Counted from the first letter of the stretch, positions 33,340 through 42,148 are shown. The stretch is DNA of 64,000 nt from Streptomyces antnestii (GCF_004005495.1 NZ_RZYA01000020.1:62001-126000); one strand, 5' to 3'. Made by a program: numbers and translations. The notes: generated by a model from the letters alone, not told the origin.

Positions 33340-33828
33340 TCAGTTGCCGGGGCGGTCGGCCTTGTCGACGCCGTCCCAGACGTTCAAGTACCAGGGCCGC
33401 CCCGCCGCACTCCCGTCGGAGCGCGTGCGCTTCGCCGCTTCGGGGTCACGCGCGATGTAGCCGGTCTCGCCCGGCATCACCAGGTGCAGGCGCTCGCGGA
33501 TCCGCTGCTCGGCGTACGAGTCGTCCTGCCAGCGTGCCTTCTCGTCGCGCAGCCGGTCCACCCTGGCCTGCGCCTCCTGCTGCTGGCGCCGCAGGTCGGC
33601 GATCTCCCCGCGCTGGGAGACGTACTGCCTTATGGGATAGGCGAGCGCGACGACCAGTGTGCACAGGACCAGGGCGAGGAGCGCCGCGCGGCCGGTGAGG
33701 CGGGAGCGGCGGGCCTGACGCCTGGTCTGGGAGCGGTAGACACGCTCGGCGGTCTGCTCGCCGAGTACGCGGAGCCGGGTGGCCGTGGAGAACCGGTCCT
33801 TGTCCCGGTCGCGGACCTTTCCGGCCAT
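33340..33828 (-). CDS. divIC: Septum formation initiator, DivIC/FtsB family
   Basis: 162 residues from the ATG at 33828. A basic cytoplasmic head of about 50 residues precedes one membrane helix (ALLALVLCTLVVALAYPI). A coiled coil follows (GEIADLRRQQQEAQARVDRL) and then the family end block QRIRERLHLVMPGETGYIA. It is a bitopic division protein expected to work with FtsL and FtsQ at the septum. The C-terminal tail carries a conserved-looking RPWYLNVWDGVDKAD. It lies between eno and DUF501, the usual actinobacterial order. A hairpin separates it from eno. Confidence 0.88.
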   Translation of the reverse strand: MAGKVRDRDKDRFSTATRLRVLGEQTAERVYRSQTRRQARRSRLTGRAALLALVLCTLVVALAYPIRQYVSQRGEIADLRRQQQEAQARVDRLRDEKARWQDDSYAEQRIRERLHLVMPGETGYIARDPEAAKRTRSDGSAAGRPWYLNVWDGVDKADRPGN

Positions 33829-33851
33829 CGCGTGCTCGCCTCCCCGATACG

Positions 33852-33900
33852 TACGTACGTCCCCGCACACGGTACGGGACCGAGTGCGGGGACGTACGTA
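33852..33900 (-). terminator. Hairpin terminator after enolase
   Basis: 17-bp perfect stem (TACGTACGTCCCCGCAC, complement at 33884-33900) with a 15-nt loop, directly after the eno stop and before divIC. The repeated ACGTACGT ends are themselves palindromic. Confidence 0.75.
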
Positions 33901-33919
33901 ACTACAGCGTCAGAGCAGG

Positions 33920-35200
33920 TCAGCCCTTGAAGCGGGGGAAGGCCGAGCGACCGGCGTAGACCGCCGCGTCGTCCAGGATCTCCTCGATGCGCAGCAGCTG
34001 GTTGTACTTGGCGACGCGCTCGGAGCGGGCCGGGGCGCCGGTCTTGATCTGGCCGCAGTTGGTGGCGACGGCGAGGTCGGCGATCGTGACGTCCTCGGTC
34101 TCACCGGAGCGGTGGGACATCATGCACTTGAAGCCGTTGCGCTGGGCCATCTCGACGGCGTCCAGGGTCTCGGTCAGCGAACCGATCTGGTTGACCTTGA
34201 CGAGCAGGGCGTTGGCCGAGTTCTCCTCGATGCCGCGGGCCAGGCGCTCGGGGTTGGTGACGAACAGGTCGTCGCCGACGAGCTGGACCTTGTCACCGAG
34301 CTTCTCGGTGATGACGTGCCAGCCGGCCCAGTCGTCCTCGAACAGCGGGTCCTCGATGGAGACGAGCGGGTAGGCCGCGACGAGCTCCTCGTAGTACTCC
34401 GTCATCTCGGCGGCGGAGCGCTCCTTGCCCTCGAAGAGGTACTTGCCGTCCTTGTAGAACTCGGAGGCGGCGACGTCGAGCGCGAGGGCGACCTGCTGGC
34501 CGGGAACGTAACCGGCCTCCTTGATCGCCTCGAGGATCAGGTCGAGGGCCTCACGGTTCGAGCCGAGGTTCGGGGCGAAGCCGCCCTCGTCGCCCAGGCC
34601 GGTGGCCAGGCCCTTGCTCTTCAGGACCTTCTTGAGGGTGTGGTAGACCTCGGTGCCCCAGCGCAGCGCCTCGGAGAAGGACTCCGCGCCGATCGGGGCG
34701 ATCATGAACTCCTGGATGTCGACGTTGGAGTCGGCGTGCGACCCACCGTTCAGGATGTTCATCATCGGGACGGGCAGCAGGTGCGCGTTCGGACCGCCGA
34801 GGTAGCGGAACAGCGGCAGGTCGCTGGCCTCGGACGCGGCGTGCGCGACGGCGAGGGAGACGCCGAGGATGGCGTTGGCGCCGAGCGAGCCCTTGTTGTC
34901 CGTGGCGTCGAGGTCGAACATCGCCTGGTCGATCAGGCGCTGCTCGGTGGCGTCGTAGCCGACGAGCTCCGGGCCGATCTGCTCGATGACGGCGAGGACG
35001 GCCTTCTCGACACCCTTGCCCTGGTAACGGTTCGGGTCACCGTCACGCAGTTCGATGGCCTCGAAGGCGCCGGTGGACGCACCGGACGGGACAGCGGCAC
35101 GACCGGTGCTGCCGTCGTCGAGGCCGACCTCGACCTCGACCGTGGGGTTGCCTCGGGAGTCCAGGATTTCCCGGGCTACGACGACGTCGATGGACGGCAC
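33920..35200 (-). CDS. eno: Enolase
   Basis: 426 residues from a GTG at 35198-35200, chosen because AAGGAG lies 6 nt upstream and the protein then begins VPSIDVVVAREILDSRGNPT as in other enolases; the frame to 35425 is spurious. Landmarks are AAVPSGASTGAFEAIELRD, the metal ligands in VALALDVAASEFY, SIEDPLFEDDW and QLVGDDLFVTN, and the catalytic Lys in NALLVKVNQIGSLTET. CMMSHRSGETEDVTIADLAV is the enolase signature. It interconverts 2-phosphoglycerate and phosphoenolpyruvate and probably belongs to the RNA degradosome-type pool as well. Confidence 0.98.
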   Translation of the reverse strand: MPSIDVVVAREILDSRGNPTVEVEVGLDDGSTGRAAVPSGASTGAFEAIELRDGDPNRYQGKGVEKAVLAVIEQIGPELVGYDATEQRLIDQAMFDLDATDNKGSLGANAILGVSLAVAHAASEASDLPLFRYLGGPNAHLLPVPMMNILNGGSHADSNVDIQEFMIAPIGAESFSEALRWGTEVYHTLKKVLKSKGLATGLGDEGGFAPNLGSNREALDLILEAIKEAGYVPGQQVALALDVAASEFYKDGKYLFEGKERSAAEMTEYYEELVAAYPLVSIEDPLFEDDWAGWHVITEKLGDKVQLVGDDLFVTNPERLARGIEENSANALLVKVNQIGSLTETLDAVEMAQRNGFKCMMSHRSGETEDVTIADLAVATNCGQIKTGAPARSERVAKYNQLLRIEEILDDAAVYAGRSAFPRFKG

Positions 35201-35394
35201 GAGCATCTCCTTCTGGGATGTGACGCTTCTACGCCGGGCCGCTTGGTCCGGCAAGCACGAGCCTAACCGGCTCCGGGGCATCGGCCAGCCGACCGCCCGC
35301 CCCGTGGACAAAACCGAGAGCGAATTGTTTCCGAACGGAACAAAAAGCCCCGGCCGACAACGGACGAAAGTCCAGGACCCCTCAGACACCAAAT

Positions 35395-35435
35395 CCCCGC
35401 CCCGGCGCGACGGGGGAAGGCGCACCGGGGCGGGG
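35395..35435 (-). terminator. Hairpin terminator after rpfA
   Basis: CCCCGCCCCGG (35395-35405) pairs with CCGGGGCGGGG (35425-35435), lying 57-97 bp beyond the rpfA stop and upstream of eno. Confidence 0.65.
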
Positions 35436-35491
35436 AGTTCTTGGGGGGACCCCTCTTATGGGTTGCCTCTTACTTGAAGAGGCGGTGCCTC

Positions 35492-36190
35492 TTACTTGAG
35501 GTGGAGCTGCTGGCCCGGGTAGATGAGGTTGGCGTCCTCGACGATGTCCTTGTTCAGCTTGAAGAGCTTCGCCCAGCCACCCTTGACGTGGTGCGCCTCG
35601 GCGATCTTGCTGAGGGTGTCGCCGGACTTCACCTTGTACTCGCCGTCACCCTTCTTGACCTTCTTGCCGGTCGGGGTCTCGACGGTCTTCTTCGACTCCT
35701 GCTTCGGAGCGGCGGGCTTCGCGCGCTCCTGGCTGCGGGTGGTCGGCTGCTGGGTGCGCTCCTGCTGCTGCGGCTGGGCCGGCTGCTGCGTGGGGGCGGC
35801 CGGGGCGGAGCCGGTCGAGGCGGCGGACAGGCCCACACCACAGCTCGGCCAGGCACCCTTGCCCTGGCTGGCCAGGACCTTCTCGGCGACGGCTATCTGC
35901 TGCGACTTGGAGGCCAGGTCGGCGCGGGAGGCGTAGGCGGTGCCGCCGTACGCGGCCCAGGTCGACGACGAGAACTGCAGGCCGCCGTAGTAGCCGTTGC
36001 CCGTGTTGATCGACCAGTTGCCGCCGGACTCGCACTGCGCGACCGCGTCCCACTCGGAGGCGGTGGCGGCCGAGGCGCCCGTGGCACCCATCAGCGGAAC
36101 GGCGACAGCGGCACCGGCGACACCGGCGAGCGTGGCGACGCGAACGGCCTTGGACGGACGGCGGTGCTTGCCCTTGCTGGAAAACAGCAT
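35492..36190 (-). CDS. rpfA: Resuscitation-promoting factor RpfA (lysozyme-like transglycosylase with LysM)
   Basis: 232 residues. The signal peptide spans 1-41 (VATLAGVAGAAVAVPLMGA, cut after ASA). The Rpf catalytic domain follows (SEWDAVAQCESGGNWSINTG, then YYGGLQFSSSTWAAYGG), with catalytic Glu54 in QCESGG and two Cys. A Gln/Pro-rich linker leads to a C-terminal LysM domain (YKVKSGDTLSKIAEAHHV, ending IYPGQQLHLK). It cleaves peptidoglycan outside the cell and promotes spore germination. A ydaO-type c-di-AMP riboswitch fills the leader. It lies next to eno, as in S. coelicolor SCO3097. Confidence 0.93.
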   Translation of the reverse strand: MLFSSKGKHRRPSKAVRVATLAGVAGAAVAVPLMGATGASAATASEWDAVAQCESGGNWSINTGNGYYGGLQFSSSTWAAYGGTAYASRADLASKSQQIAVAEKVLASQGKGAWPSCGVGLSAASTGSAPAAPTQQPAQPQQQERTQQPTTRSQERAKPAAPKQESKKTVETPTGKKVKKGDGEYKVKSGDTLSKIAEAHHVKGGWAKLFKLNKDIVEDANLIYPGQQLHLK

Positions 36191-36204
36191 CGAGAGATCC
36201 CCTC

Positions 36205-36361
36205 ACCGACGCCTACGAGGTGAGCTGTCGGGTTCGGGCCGGATGAGTGCCCGGTCGCACGACGTTGCGTGCGACTTCACCCCAAGCCGGTCGGTCGGCC
36301 GTCTCTCAACGGCCGGGGCCGGCGCTTACCTTGGGTCCCCCGCTCCTGCCTACGGCGCTTA
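36205..36361 (-). promoter_or_regulatory. ydaO/yuaA (c-di-AMP) riboswitch upstream of rpfA
   Basis: Read on the minus strand, the leader contains the conserved blocks GGGGGACCCAAGGTAAGCG near its 5' end, TTGGGGTGAAGTCG in the middle, and CGAACCCGACAGCTCACCTC followed by GTAGGCGTCGG near the 3' end, the order and spacing of ydaO aptamers. Strong paired elements (GGCCGTTGAGAGACGGCC and GTCGCACGCAACGTCGTGCGAC) fill the variable stems. rpfA is a known ydaO target in Streptomyces. It starts 15 nt before the rpfA ATG. Confidence 0.88.
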
Positions 36362-36536
36362 CGCGACGACTGTTCCCGTACGGACATTGGCAGGATTCGG
36401 CGTGACATCCGACGGGGCCCGCTGTGGCGAGCGGTCCTGACCGTAAGCAGTGGATCGCCGGAATTTCAAAGACGATCAGGGCCTTTGAGACCCATCTCTC
36501 ACTCTCACGAAAGCGGACATTCAGCCCGAACTGCCG

Positions 36537-37538
36537 CTACTTTTCGCCCGATTCGAGCCCAAGATCCAGACTCTGACCAGGAAGGATGAGGTCCGGGTCG
36601 GCGCCGACCGTCTTCTTGTTCTCGGCGTACAGCGCGGCCCATCCGCCGTCCACGTCATGGGCGTCGGCGATGCCCCAGAGGCTGTCGCCGGGGCGCACCG
36701 TGTAGGCGCGTTCGTCCGTATTCGCGTCCTTGCGACCGCTTTCGTCGCCACGGGAGGCGTGACGGCCCGAGCTGTCGTCGGCGCGCGAGGAGCCGGCCGC
36801 CTCGTCGCCGGCCGCGTCGCCCCGGTGCCGGCCGGAGACGGGCGGAGCGGAGGAGTCCGAGCCGGCGGACGTCTCGGGCGCGGGCGTCGCCGGGGCCGAA
36901 GTCGCATCGCTCCGGCCGGACTTGTCACCCTTGGAGTCGTCCGGGGTGTTACTTGCGGTATCACCCGAGGTGTCGTGATTCTTCTCTCGGGAGCCGTCCG
37001 TCGCATCCGGGGACGCGGCGTCCGAGGGGGCGGTGCCCAAGAGGCCGGCATCCGAGGGGGCGGGGCTCGCGTCACCCGTCGCCGCGTCGCCGCTCCCGGA
37101 GTCACCGGCGGACGCCGACGGGGTCGGCAGCGCGGCCCCCGGGTCGACCTTGGCGGCCGCGGCGTCACGCGTAAGGCCCGACGTGACGGAACAGACCGGC
37201 CACGCCCGCGGACCCTGGTCGTCGAGAACCTTCTCGGCAACGGCTATCTGCTGCGACCGGCTGGCCTGGTCGGCCCGCGGCGCGAAGTCGAGACCGCCGT
37301 ACTGCTCCCACATCTCCTGCGAGAACTGGAGCCCGCCGTAATAGCCGTTGCCCGGGTCGGCGCTCCACGAGCCGCCGCTCTCGCACTCGGCGAGCTTGTC
37401 CCAGGTGGCCGTCGACGCGGCGCTCGCACTCGTCGCGCCGAGCAGCGGAATCGCGATGGCCGATCCGGCCACTCCCGCCGCGACGATGAGCGCGGGAGCC
37501 TGACGGGGGCGCCGGTGACGACCGTTCCCGGAGAGCAT
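36537..37538 (-). CDS. rpfC: Second resuscitation-promoting factor with LysM (RpfC-like)
   Basis: 333 residues from the ATG at 37536-37538 (AAAGG upstream). The signal peptide spans 1-40. The Rpf domain follows (ATWDKLAECESGGSWSADPG and YYGGLQFSQEMWEQYGG), catalytic Glu53. A linker of about 170 residues is rich in Asp, Ser, Ala and Thr (SGDTASNTPDDSKGDKSGRS) and probably extended. A LysM domain ends the protein (YTVRPGDSLWGIADAHDVDG, ending ILPGQSLDLG). It is a secreted peptidoglycan hydrolase that binds the wall. Unlike rpfA, it has no ydaO leader. The symbol rests on remembered synteny with SCO3098. Confidence 0.85.
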   Translation of the reverse strand: MLSGNGRHRRPRQAPALIVAAGVAGSAIAIPLLGATSASAASTATWDKLAECESGGSWSADPGNGYYGGLQFSQEMWEQYGGLDFAPRADQASRSQQIAVAEKVLDDQGPRAWPVCSVTSGLTRDAAAAKVDPGAALPTPSASAGDSGSGDAATGDASPAPSDAGLLGTAPSDAASPDATDGSREKNHDTSGDTASNTPDDSKGDKSGRSDATSAPATPAPETSAGSDSSAPPVSGRHRGDAAGDEAAGSSRADDSSGRHASRGDESGRKDANTDERAYTVRPGDSLWGIADAHDVDGGWAALYAENKKTVGADPDLILPGQSLDLGLESGEK

Positions 37539-37753
37539 GAAGACGCCTTTCGCGTGACTCGTGCGGCGGGTGGTGCCCCGATGACTGGTGAACGTAGCGG
37601 CACTCGAACGCTTGTCACAAGTCGATGCAGCGGAGATCACGTGAAAGTCACAGTTTTGACGGTCCGTCAGTCACGCGCCCCACCAAGCCCTTCCTGACGT
37701 GCCGTGAACTCCCTCCGAACCGGCCCTCCACCTCCACGACGGCCCGGGCCCCG

Positions 37754-39694
37754 TCAGCTCCGCCACGTGATGTCCAGCGGCGGGACCTGACGCTCTCGCC
37801 GCACCGGAGCACCTCCCCCGGCTGCATTCAAGTGCTCGACGAGCAGTGGCCAGAAACCCTTCTTGAACCAGGTGTTCTGCCGGTCCTTGGCGAGTGCCCA
37901 CGTGCCGTACCGGTCAGGAAGTTCGTCCCACAGGCATCCCGTCCGCAGCCTGTGGAGAATGCCGTTCACCTGGGTCCTGACGTCCACGGTGCCCCGAGCG
38001 AACTGACGGCGTCGGAAGAAGGACTTCATGACCTCCTCGACGGCAGGCCACCGCGCCTCCGTCACCTCTTCGGGCACTGGCACGCCCGTCCGCTCGTGCC
38101 ATTCGGTCACCTTGCACTTGACCCCGGACCTCTTCCGGACTTCTCCGAGCGGCCGCACTCCTACATCCAACAGGGCGATCACTTCCCCCATTTCGGACAG
38201 AGTCAGCTCCCGAGTACCCGCTCGGGCGATCGCGACGAGATCCACGGCCTTCCCGGCCTCCGCCTCCACCCGCACCCGTCCCGCGAGAACCTCTCGCGCC
38301 CTGGACAGCAGCAGCGATGCGCTCCGCACATCCTCGTCGAGCTGCCTCATGACGGCGTCCCTGACCGACTCGTCGAAGCCGGGACTGCGCGCCATGTCGA
38401 CCACAGCTCGTGCAGCGACGTCCCGCTTCCCCTGAAGATCCGCCTCGAAGGCCGCGACTCGCTCCGGCTGCTTATCGATGTCACCGGGAGACAGTCCGAC
38501 CGGAGGGGTGAACGCCCCCTCGATGCACTCCGGCCCAGCGAGGAACGTCACAATTTCCCGCCAGACAGAGGCCTCGACATCAATGGCCGTCAGGTAGGGG
38601 TCGCCGCAGCCCGACTCGCGCCCCTTGCCGTTGTTACCGCCACCGCACCGGTAGTACCGGGTGTCATCGCAGTTCCGGTAGGCGCCGACATAGCGGTGTC
38701 CGCATCGCCCGACGATCCGGCCCGTGAGGGGATACACGCCGGCCGCCGAGTGCACGCGGTGCCCGTTCTGCGCCATGGCGTCGCCGAGTTCCCGGGCCCG
38801 GTCGGCCGAGATGAGCCGGGGAACCCGGATCGTCACGCTGTCCCCGTGCAGAGGAAGGCCTCCCTCATCCAATTTGGTGCGATTCCTTCCGCTGCCCAGA
38901 GGATTCCGGAAGACGATCTCGCCCCCGAGCAACGACGGGCTCCTGAGACGGCGGTAGAGGTTGGCCGCGCTCCATGGCCGACCGCTGCGCGTCAGGAGCC
39001 CGAGCCGGTTCAACTCCCGTGCCGTGGCTGAGATGTTCTTGCCCTCGTCAACGACGAGACTGACCGCTTTGCGGACGACCGCCGCTTCGTCGTCGTCGAT
39101 GACGAGCACCGACCTTCGTCGGCCGAGGCCTTCGATGGCGTATCCCCACGGCGGTGGGCCACCGGGCCAGCCGCCGGTCAGGGCCTTGCGCTGGCGGCCG
39201 GACTGCGTGCGGTCACGGACGAGATTCCATTCGGCCTCAGCCCGCATGGCATGGAACTGCAACTGGCGGCGGCCGAGCGGCGTGGTGGTGTCGATGTCCT
39301 GCGTGACGGAGACGAAGTCGACACCGAGGTCCTCCATCGCCCAGATCCACGTCCAGAACGCCTGACCGGTGCGGCCGACACGGTCGAAGTCGTGGACCAC
39401 GATCACGTCCACGCGCCCCTGCCGGACGGCCTGTTCGAGGGCCCGCATGGCAGGGCGGTCGACGACGGCTCCCGGCACACCCCTGTCCTTGAAGATCAGG
39501 TCGGGCGGAAGAACCCATCCAGGCCTGCCCCCGACGTAGGCGCGCCCCGCCTCCTCCTGCACGTCGAGCCCGTATCCCTTCACCTGTTCCTTCGTGGACA
39601 CGCGAAGCATCAGGGCCGCGCGGACGGGCGGCGGGGAATCCGGCCGGCGACCGGGCACGGACATGGGCGCGGGCATAGCTGTAGCTTTGGACAC
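37754..39694 (-). CDS. Large serine recombinase with C-terminal IS5-type DUF4096-like domain
   Basis: 646 residues from a GTG at 39692-39694 with GAAGGGG upstream. The resolvase domain has the catalytic Ser33 in ALMLRVSTKEQVKGYGLDVQ and active Arg in VHDFDRVGRTGQ. A recombinase domain follows (GGPPPWGYAIEGLGRRRSVL, LNRLGLLTRSGRPWSAANLY), then a zinc-ribbon region (GRCGHRYVGAYRNC, YYRCGGG, ESGCGDPYL) and a coiled-coil stretch. The last 80 or so residues (VNGILHRLRTGCLWDELPDR, WFKKGFWPLLVEHL) match the DUF4096 DNA-binding domain of IS5-type transposases, which is unusual. No other phage or element gene is present on either side. It looks like a solitary or relic integrase. Confidence 0.9.
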   Translation of the reverse strand: MSKATAMPAPMSVPGRRPDSPPPVRAALMLRVSTKEQVKGYGLDVQEEAGRAYVGGRPGWVLPPDLIFKDRGVPGAVVDRPAMRALEQAVRQGRVDVIVVHDFDRVGRTGQAFWTWIWAMEDLGVDFVSVTQDIDTTTPLGRRQLQFHAMRAEAEWNLVRDRTQSGRQRKALTGGWPGGPPPWGYAIEGLGRRRSVLVIDDDEAAVVRKAVSLVVDEGKNISATARELNRLGLLTRSGRPWSAANLYRRLRSPSLLGGEIVFRNPLGSGRNRTKLDEGGLPLHGDSVTIRVPRLISADRARELGDAMAQNGHRVHSAAGVYPLTGRIVGRCGHRYVGAYRNCDDTRYYRCGGGNNGKGRESGCGDPYLTAIDVEASVWREIVTFLAGPECIEGAFTPPVGLSPGDIDKQPERVAAFEADLQGKRDVAARAVVDMARSPGFDESVRDAVMRQLDEDVRSASLLLSRAREVLAGRVRVEAEAGKAVDLVAIARAGTRELTLSEMGEVIALLDVGVRPLGEVRKRSGVKCKVTEWHERTGVPVPEEVTEARWPAVEEVMKSFFRRRQFARGTVDVRTQVNGILHRLRTGCLWDELPDRYGTWALAKDRQNTWFKKGFWPLLVEHLNAAGGGAPVRRERQVPPLDITWRS

Positions 39695-39773
39695 ATCAGC
39701 CCCTTCACGGCTGGTACGGCCCCGGAGCTCTAGCCAGCTTCGGGGCCCTTTGCGTTGCCGCGAACCTAGCCAT

Positions 39774-39796
39774 TTACGGCCCAAGCCGTGCCGTAA
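39774..39796. promoter_or_regulatory. TTACGGC-N9-GCCGTAA dyad between recombinase and P450
   Basis: Perfect 7-bp inverted repeat 80 bp upstream of the recombinase start. The position next to a serine integrase gene is where attP-derived or recombinase-bound sites usually lie; it could equally be an operator. Confidence 0.35.
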
Positions 39797-39890
39797 TCCG
39801 CATAATTCTTCGGGCGTCCCCTATCGCGCCAAAGCAACTCAAGGCCTCTCGGGCGCGGATGCACCGCACGGCTCCCTATACGGTCGAGTC

Positions 39891-41129
39891 GTGAACGCCC
39901 CGAACGCCGCACCCGAACTCTTCACCTGGGAGTTCGCCTCGGATCCGTATCCCGCCTATGCCTGGCTGCGGGAAAACTCCCCCGTCCACAGGACGAAACT
40001 GCCCAGTGGCGTCGAAGCATGGCTGGTGACCCGCTACGCCGACGCGCGCCAGGCCCTCGCGGACAGCCGGCTGTCGAAGAATCCCGAGCATCATGCCGAG
40101 GACGCACAGGGCAAGAGCAAGACCGGCATCCCCGGCGAGCGCAGCGCCAACCTGATGACGCATCTGCTCAACATCGACCCGCCGGACCACACCCGGCTTC
40201 GCCGACTCGTCTCCAAGGCGTTCACGCCTCGGCGCGTGGCCGAATTCGCGCCGCGGGTTCAGGAGCTGGCGGACGACCTCATCGACGGGTTTGCATCGCA
40301 GGGCCGGGCCGACCTCATTCACGACTTCGCCTTCCCCCTCCCCATCTACGCGATCTGCGACCTGCTCGGTGTTCCGCCCGAGGACCAGGACGACTTCCGC
40401 GACTGGGCGGGGATGATGATCCGGCACGGCGGAGGCCCGCGCGGCGGTGTCGCCCGCTCCGTCAAGAAGATCCGCGGCTACCTCGCCGAACTCATCCACC
40501 GCAAGCGCAATGAACCCGGCGACGACCTCATCTCCGGCCTCATCCGCGCCTCCGACCACGGCGAGCACCTCACGGAGAACGAGGCCGCCGCAATGTGTTT
40601 CGTACTGTTGTTCGCAGGTTTTGAGACCACCATCAATCTGATCGGCAACGGGGTGTACGCGCTCCTGGGAAACCCTGAGCAGCGAGCCCGGCTCCAGGCA
40701 TCGATCGAGGGCGGCGAACGGGAACTGCTGGACACCGGCATCGAGGAGCTGCTCCGCTACGACGGTCCCGTAGAACTCGCCACGTGGCGTTTCGCCACCG
40801 AGCCACTCACCATCGGCGGACAGAGCATCGCCGCCGGCGACCCGGTGCTGGTCGTCCTGGCCGCCGCGGACCGCGACCCCGCCCGTTTCGCTGAGCCGGA
40901 CACGCTCGACCTCTCCCGCCGTGACAACCAGCACCTCGGCTACGGCCACGGAATCCACTACTGCCTCGGCGCACCGCTGGCCCGTCTGGAAGGCACCACC
41001 GCCATCGAGACTCTGTTGCGTCGCCTACCGGATCTCTCGCTGTCCGGCGACCCCGCTGATCTGCGGTGGCGCGGAGGGCTCATCATGCGCGGGCTGCGGA
41101 CCCTTCCGGTGGAATTCACTCCTCACTGA
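39891..41129 (+). CDS. Cytochrome P450 (CYP107-like)
   Basis: 412 residues, a soluble bacterial class-I P450. The I-helix AGFETTINL is at about 242-250, ExxR is EELLR (285-289), and the haem loop YGHGIHYCLG places the thiolate Cys at 358. LLNIDPPDHTRLRRLVSKAF is a standard block. There is no ferredoxin gene nearby. The GTG at 39891 is used; no strong ribosome site is visible, and the upstream sequence may have been altered by recombinase insertion. Position beside mazG and rpfC recalls CYP107U1 (SCO3099), reported to affect sporulation in S. coelicolor; orthology is my inference. It overlaps mazG by 7 bp tail to tail. Confidence 0.9.
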   Translation: MNAPNAAPELFTWEFASDPYPAYAWLRENSPVHRTKLPSGVEAWLVTRYADARQALADSRLSKNPEHHAEDAQGKSKTGIPGERSANLMTHLLNIDPPDHTRLRRLVSKAFTPRRVAEFAPRVQELADDLIDGFASQGRADLIHDFAFPLPIYAICDLLGVPPEDQDDFRDWAGMMIRHGGGPRGGVARSVKKIRGYLAELIHRKRNEPGDDLISGLIRASDHGEHLTENEAAAMCFVLLFAGFETTINLIGNGVYALLGNPEQRARLQASIEGGERELLDTGIEELLRYDGPVELATWRFATEPLTIGGQSIAAGDPVLVVLAAADRDPARFAEPDTLDLSRRDNQHLGYGHGIHYCLGAPLARLEGTTAIETLLRRLPDLSLSGDPADLRWRGGLIMRGLRTLPVEFTPH

Positions 41130-42148
41130 GCCGTCAGCCCCTCCGCCGCCCGGATCGCGTCGCGGTACGTGCGGGCCGCCGCTCGCAGGGCCGCTTCCGG
41201 GTCTGTTCCGTCGGCCTCTGCGCGCAGGGCGAGGGTGAGGAGGTCGTAGCCGATGCCCTCGCCGAGGGGTGCGGGGACGTCGAGGCCGGCCGTGCGGACG
41301 CGGGAGCCGAGTTTGGCGGCGAGGGCGAGGCCCGGCTGGGTCAGCGGGACGCCGTCCGTGACCGACTCGCGCTGCTTCTCGACGGCCTTCGTGCGCTGCC
41401 AGTGCTCCTTCACGTCCTCCGGGGTGAGGGCCGTGTCGTCGCCGAAGACGTGGGGGTGGCGGTGGATGAGTTTTTCGACGATGCCGCCGGCGACGTCGTC
41501 GATGGAGAACGGCTCCTCCCCTTCCTCCCCGGAGGCCTCCTCCGCGATGCGCGCGTGGAAGACGACCTGGAGGAGGACGTCCCCGAGCTCCTCGCGGAGC
41601 TCGTCCCGGTCGCCGTCCTCGATCGCCTCGACGAGTTCGTACGCCTCCTCGATCGCGTACTTCGCGAGGCCCTTGTGGGTCTGGCGGGAGGACCAGGGGC
41701 ATTCGCGGCGGATGCGGTCCATGACCTGGACGAGGTCGAGGAGGCGGGCGCCGGGCAGGTCGTAGGAGGCGGGGAGCAGTTCCAGGTCGGGCATGGCGAC
41801 GCGGCCGGAGCCGGCGAGGGTGGCGAGGCCGTCGGTGAGGCGCCGGTCGCCCTCGGCGGTGGTGAGGACGACGAGGGTGCGGCCGCCGTCGGCGCAGGCG
41901 TCGACGAGCTCGCGGGCGGTGGGTGCCGCCTCCGTCACCGCGATGCCCGCCTCCCGCAGATACGGGAGCTGCGGGTGGGCGGCGTCGGCGCACAGCACCT
42001 CGTCGGCGCTGTGCAGGAGCTGCCAGGCCTGCCAGGACAGCAGGCCGGGGGCGACGCGGTGGCTGGTGGTGAGCAGGACGATGCGGCCGGTGGGGGCCTT
42101 CTCGGCGGGCTCGGCGGGCTCGGCGGCGGGGGTGTTCTCGGCGTTCAC
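41123..42148 (-). CDS. mazG: Nucleoside triphosphate pyrophosphohydrolase MazG
   Basis: 341 residues from a GTG at 42146-42148. The MazG domain begins at LLDLVQVMDRIRRECPWSSR, with the metal motifs EEAYELVEAI (EExxE) and REELGDVLLQVVFHARIAEE (ExxD); HRHPHVFGDD follows. The first 130 residues (IVLLTTSHRVAPGLLSWQAW) look like a reduced tetrapyrrole-methylase-type domain, as in YabN-like MazG fusions. It hydrolyses aberrant (d)NTPs to NMP and pyrophosphate in the cytoplasm. It is transcribed toward the P450 gene, and the SurA-like lipoprotein gene lies 33 bp upstream on the same strand. Confidence 0.92.
   Translation of the reverse strand: MNAENTPAAEPAEPAEKAPTGRIVLLTTSHRVAPGLLSWQAWQLLHSADEVLCADAAHPQLPYLREAGIAVTEAAPTARELVDACADGGRTLVVLTTAEGDRRLTDGLATLAGSGRVAMPDLELLPASYDLPGARLLDLVQVMDRIRRECPWSSRQTHKGLAKYAIEEAYELVEAIEDGDRDELREELGDVLLQVVFHARIAEEASGEEGEEPFSIDDVAGGIVEKLIHRHPHVFGDDTALTPEDVKEHWQRTKAVEKQRESVTDGVPLTQPGLALAAKLGSRVRTAGLDVPAPLGEGIGYDLLTLALRAEADGTDPEAALRAAARTYRDAIRAAEGLTAQ

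Noticed and set aside
37541..41129. Prophage or integrative plasmid around the recombinase
   Set aside because: Flanking genes are conserved chromosomal genes (rpfC, P450, mazG) and no structural, replication or transfer gene is present within the gap.
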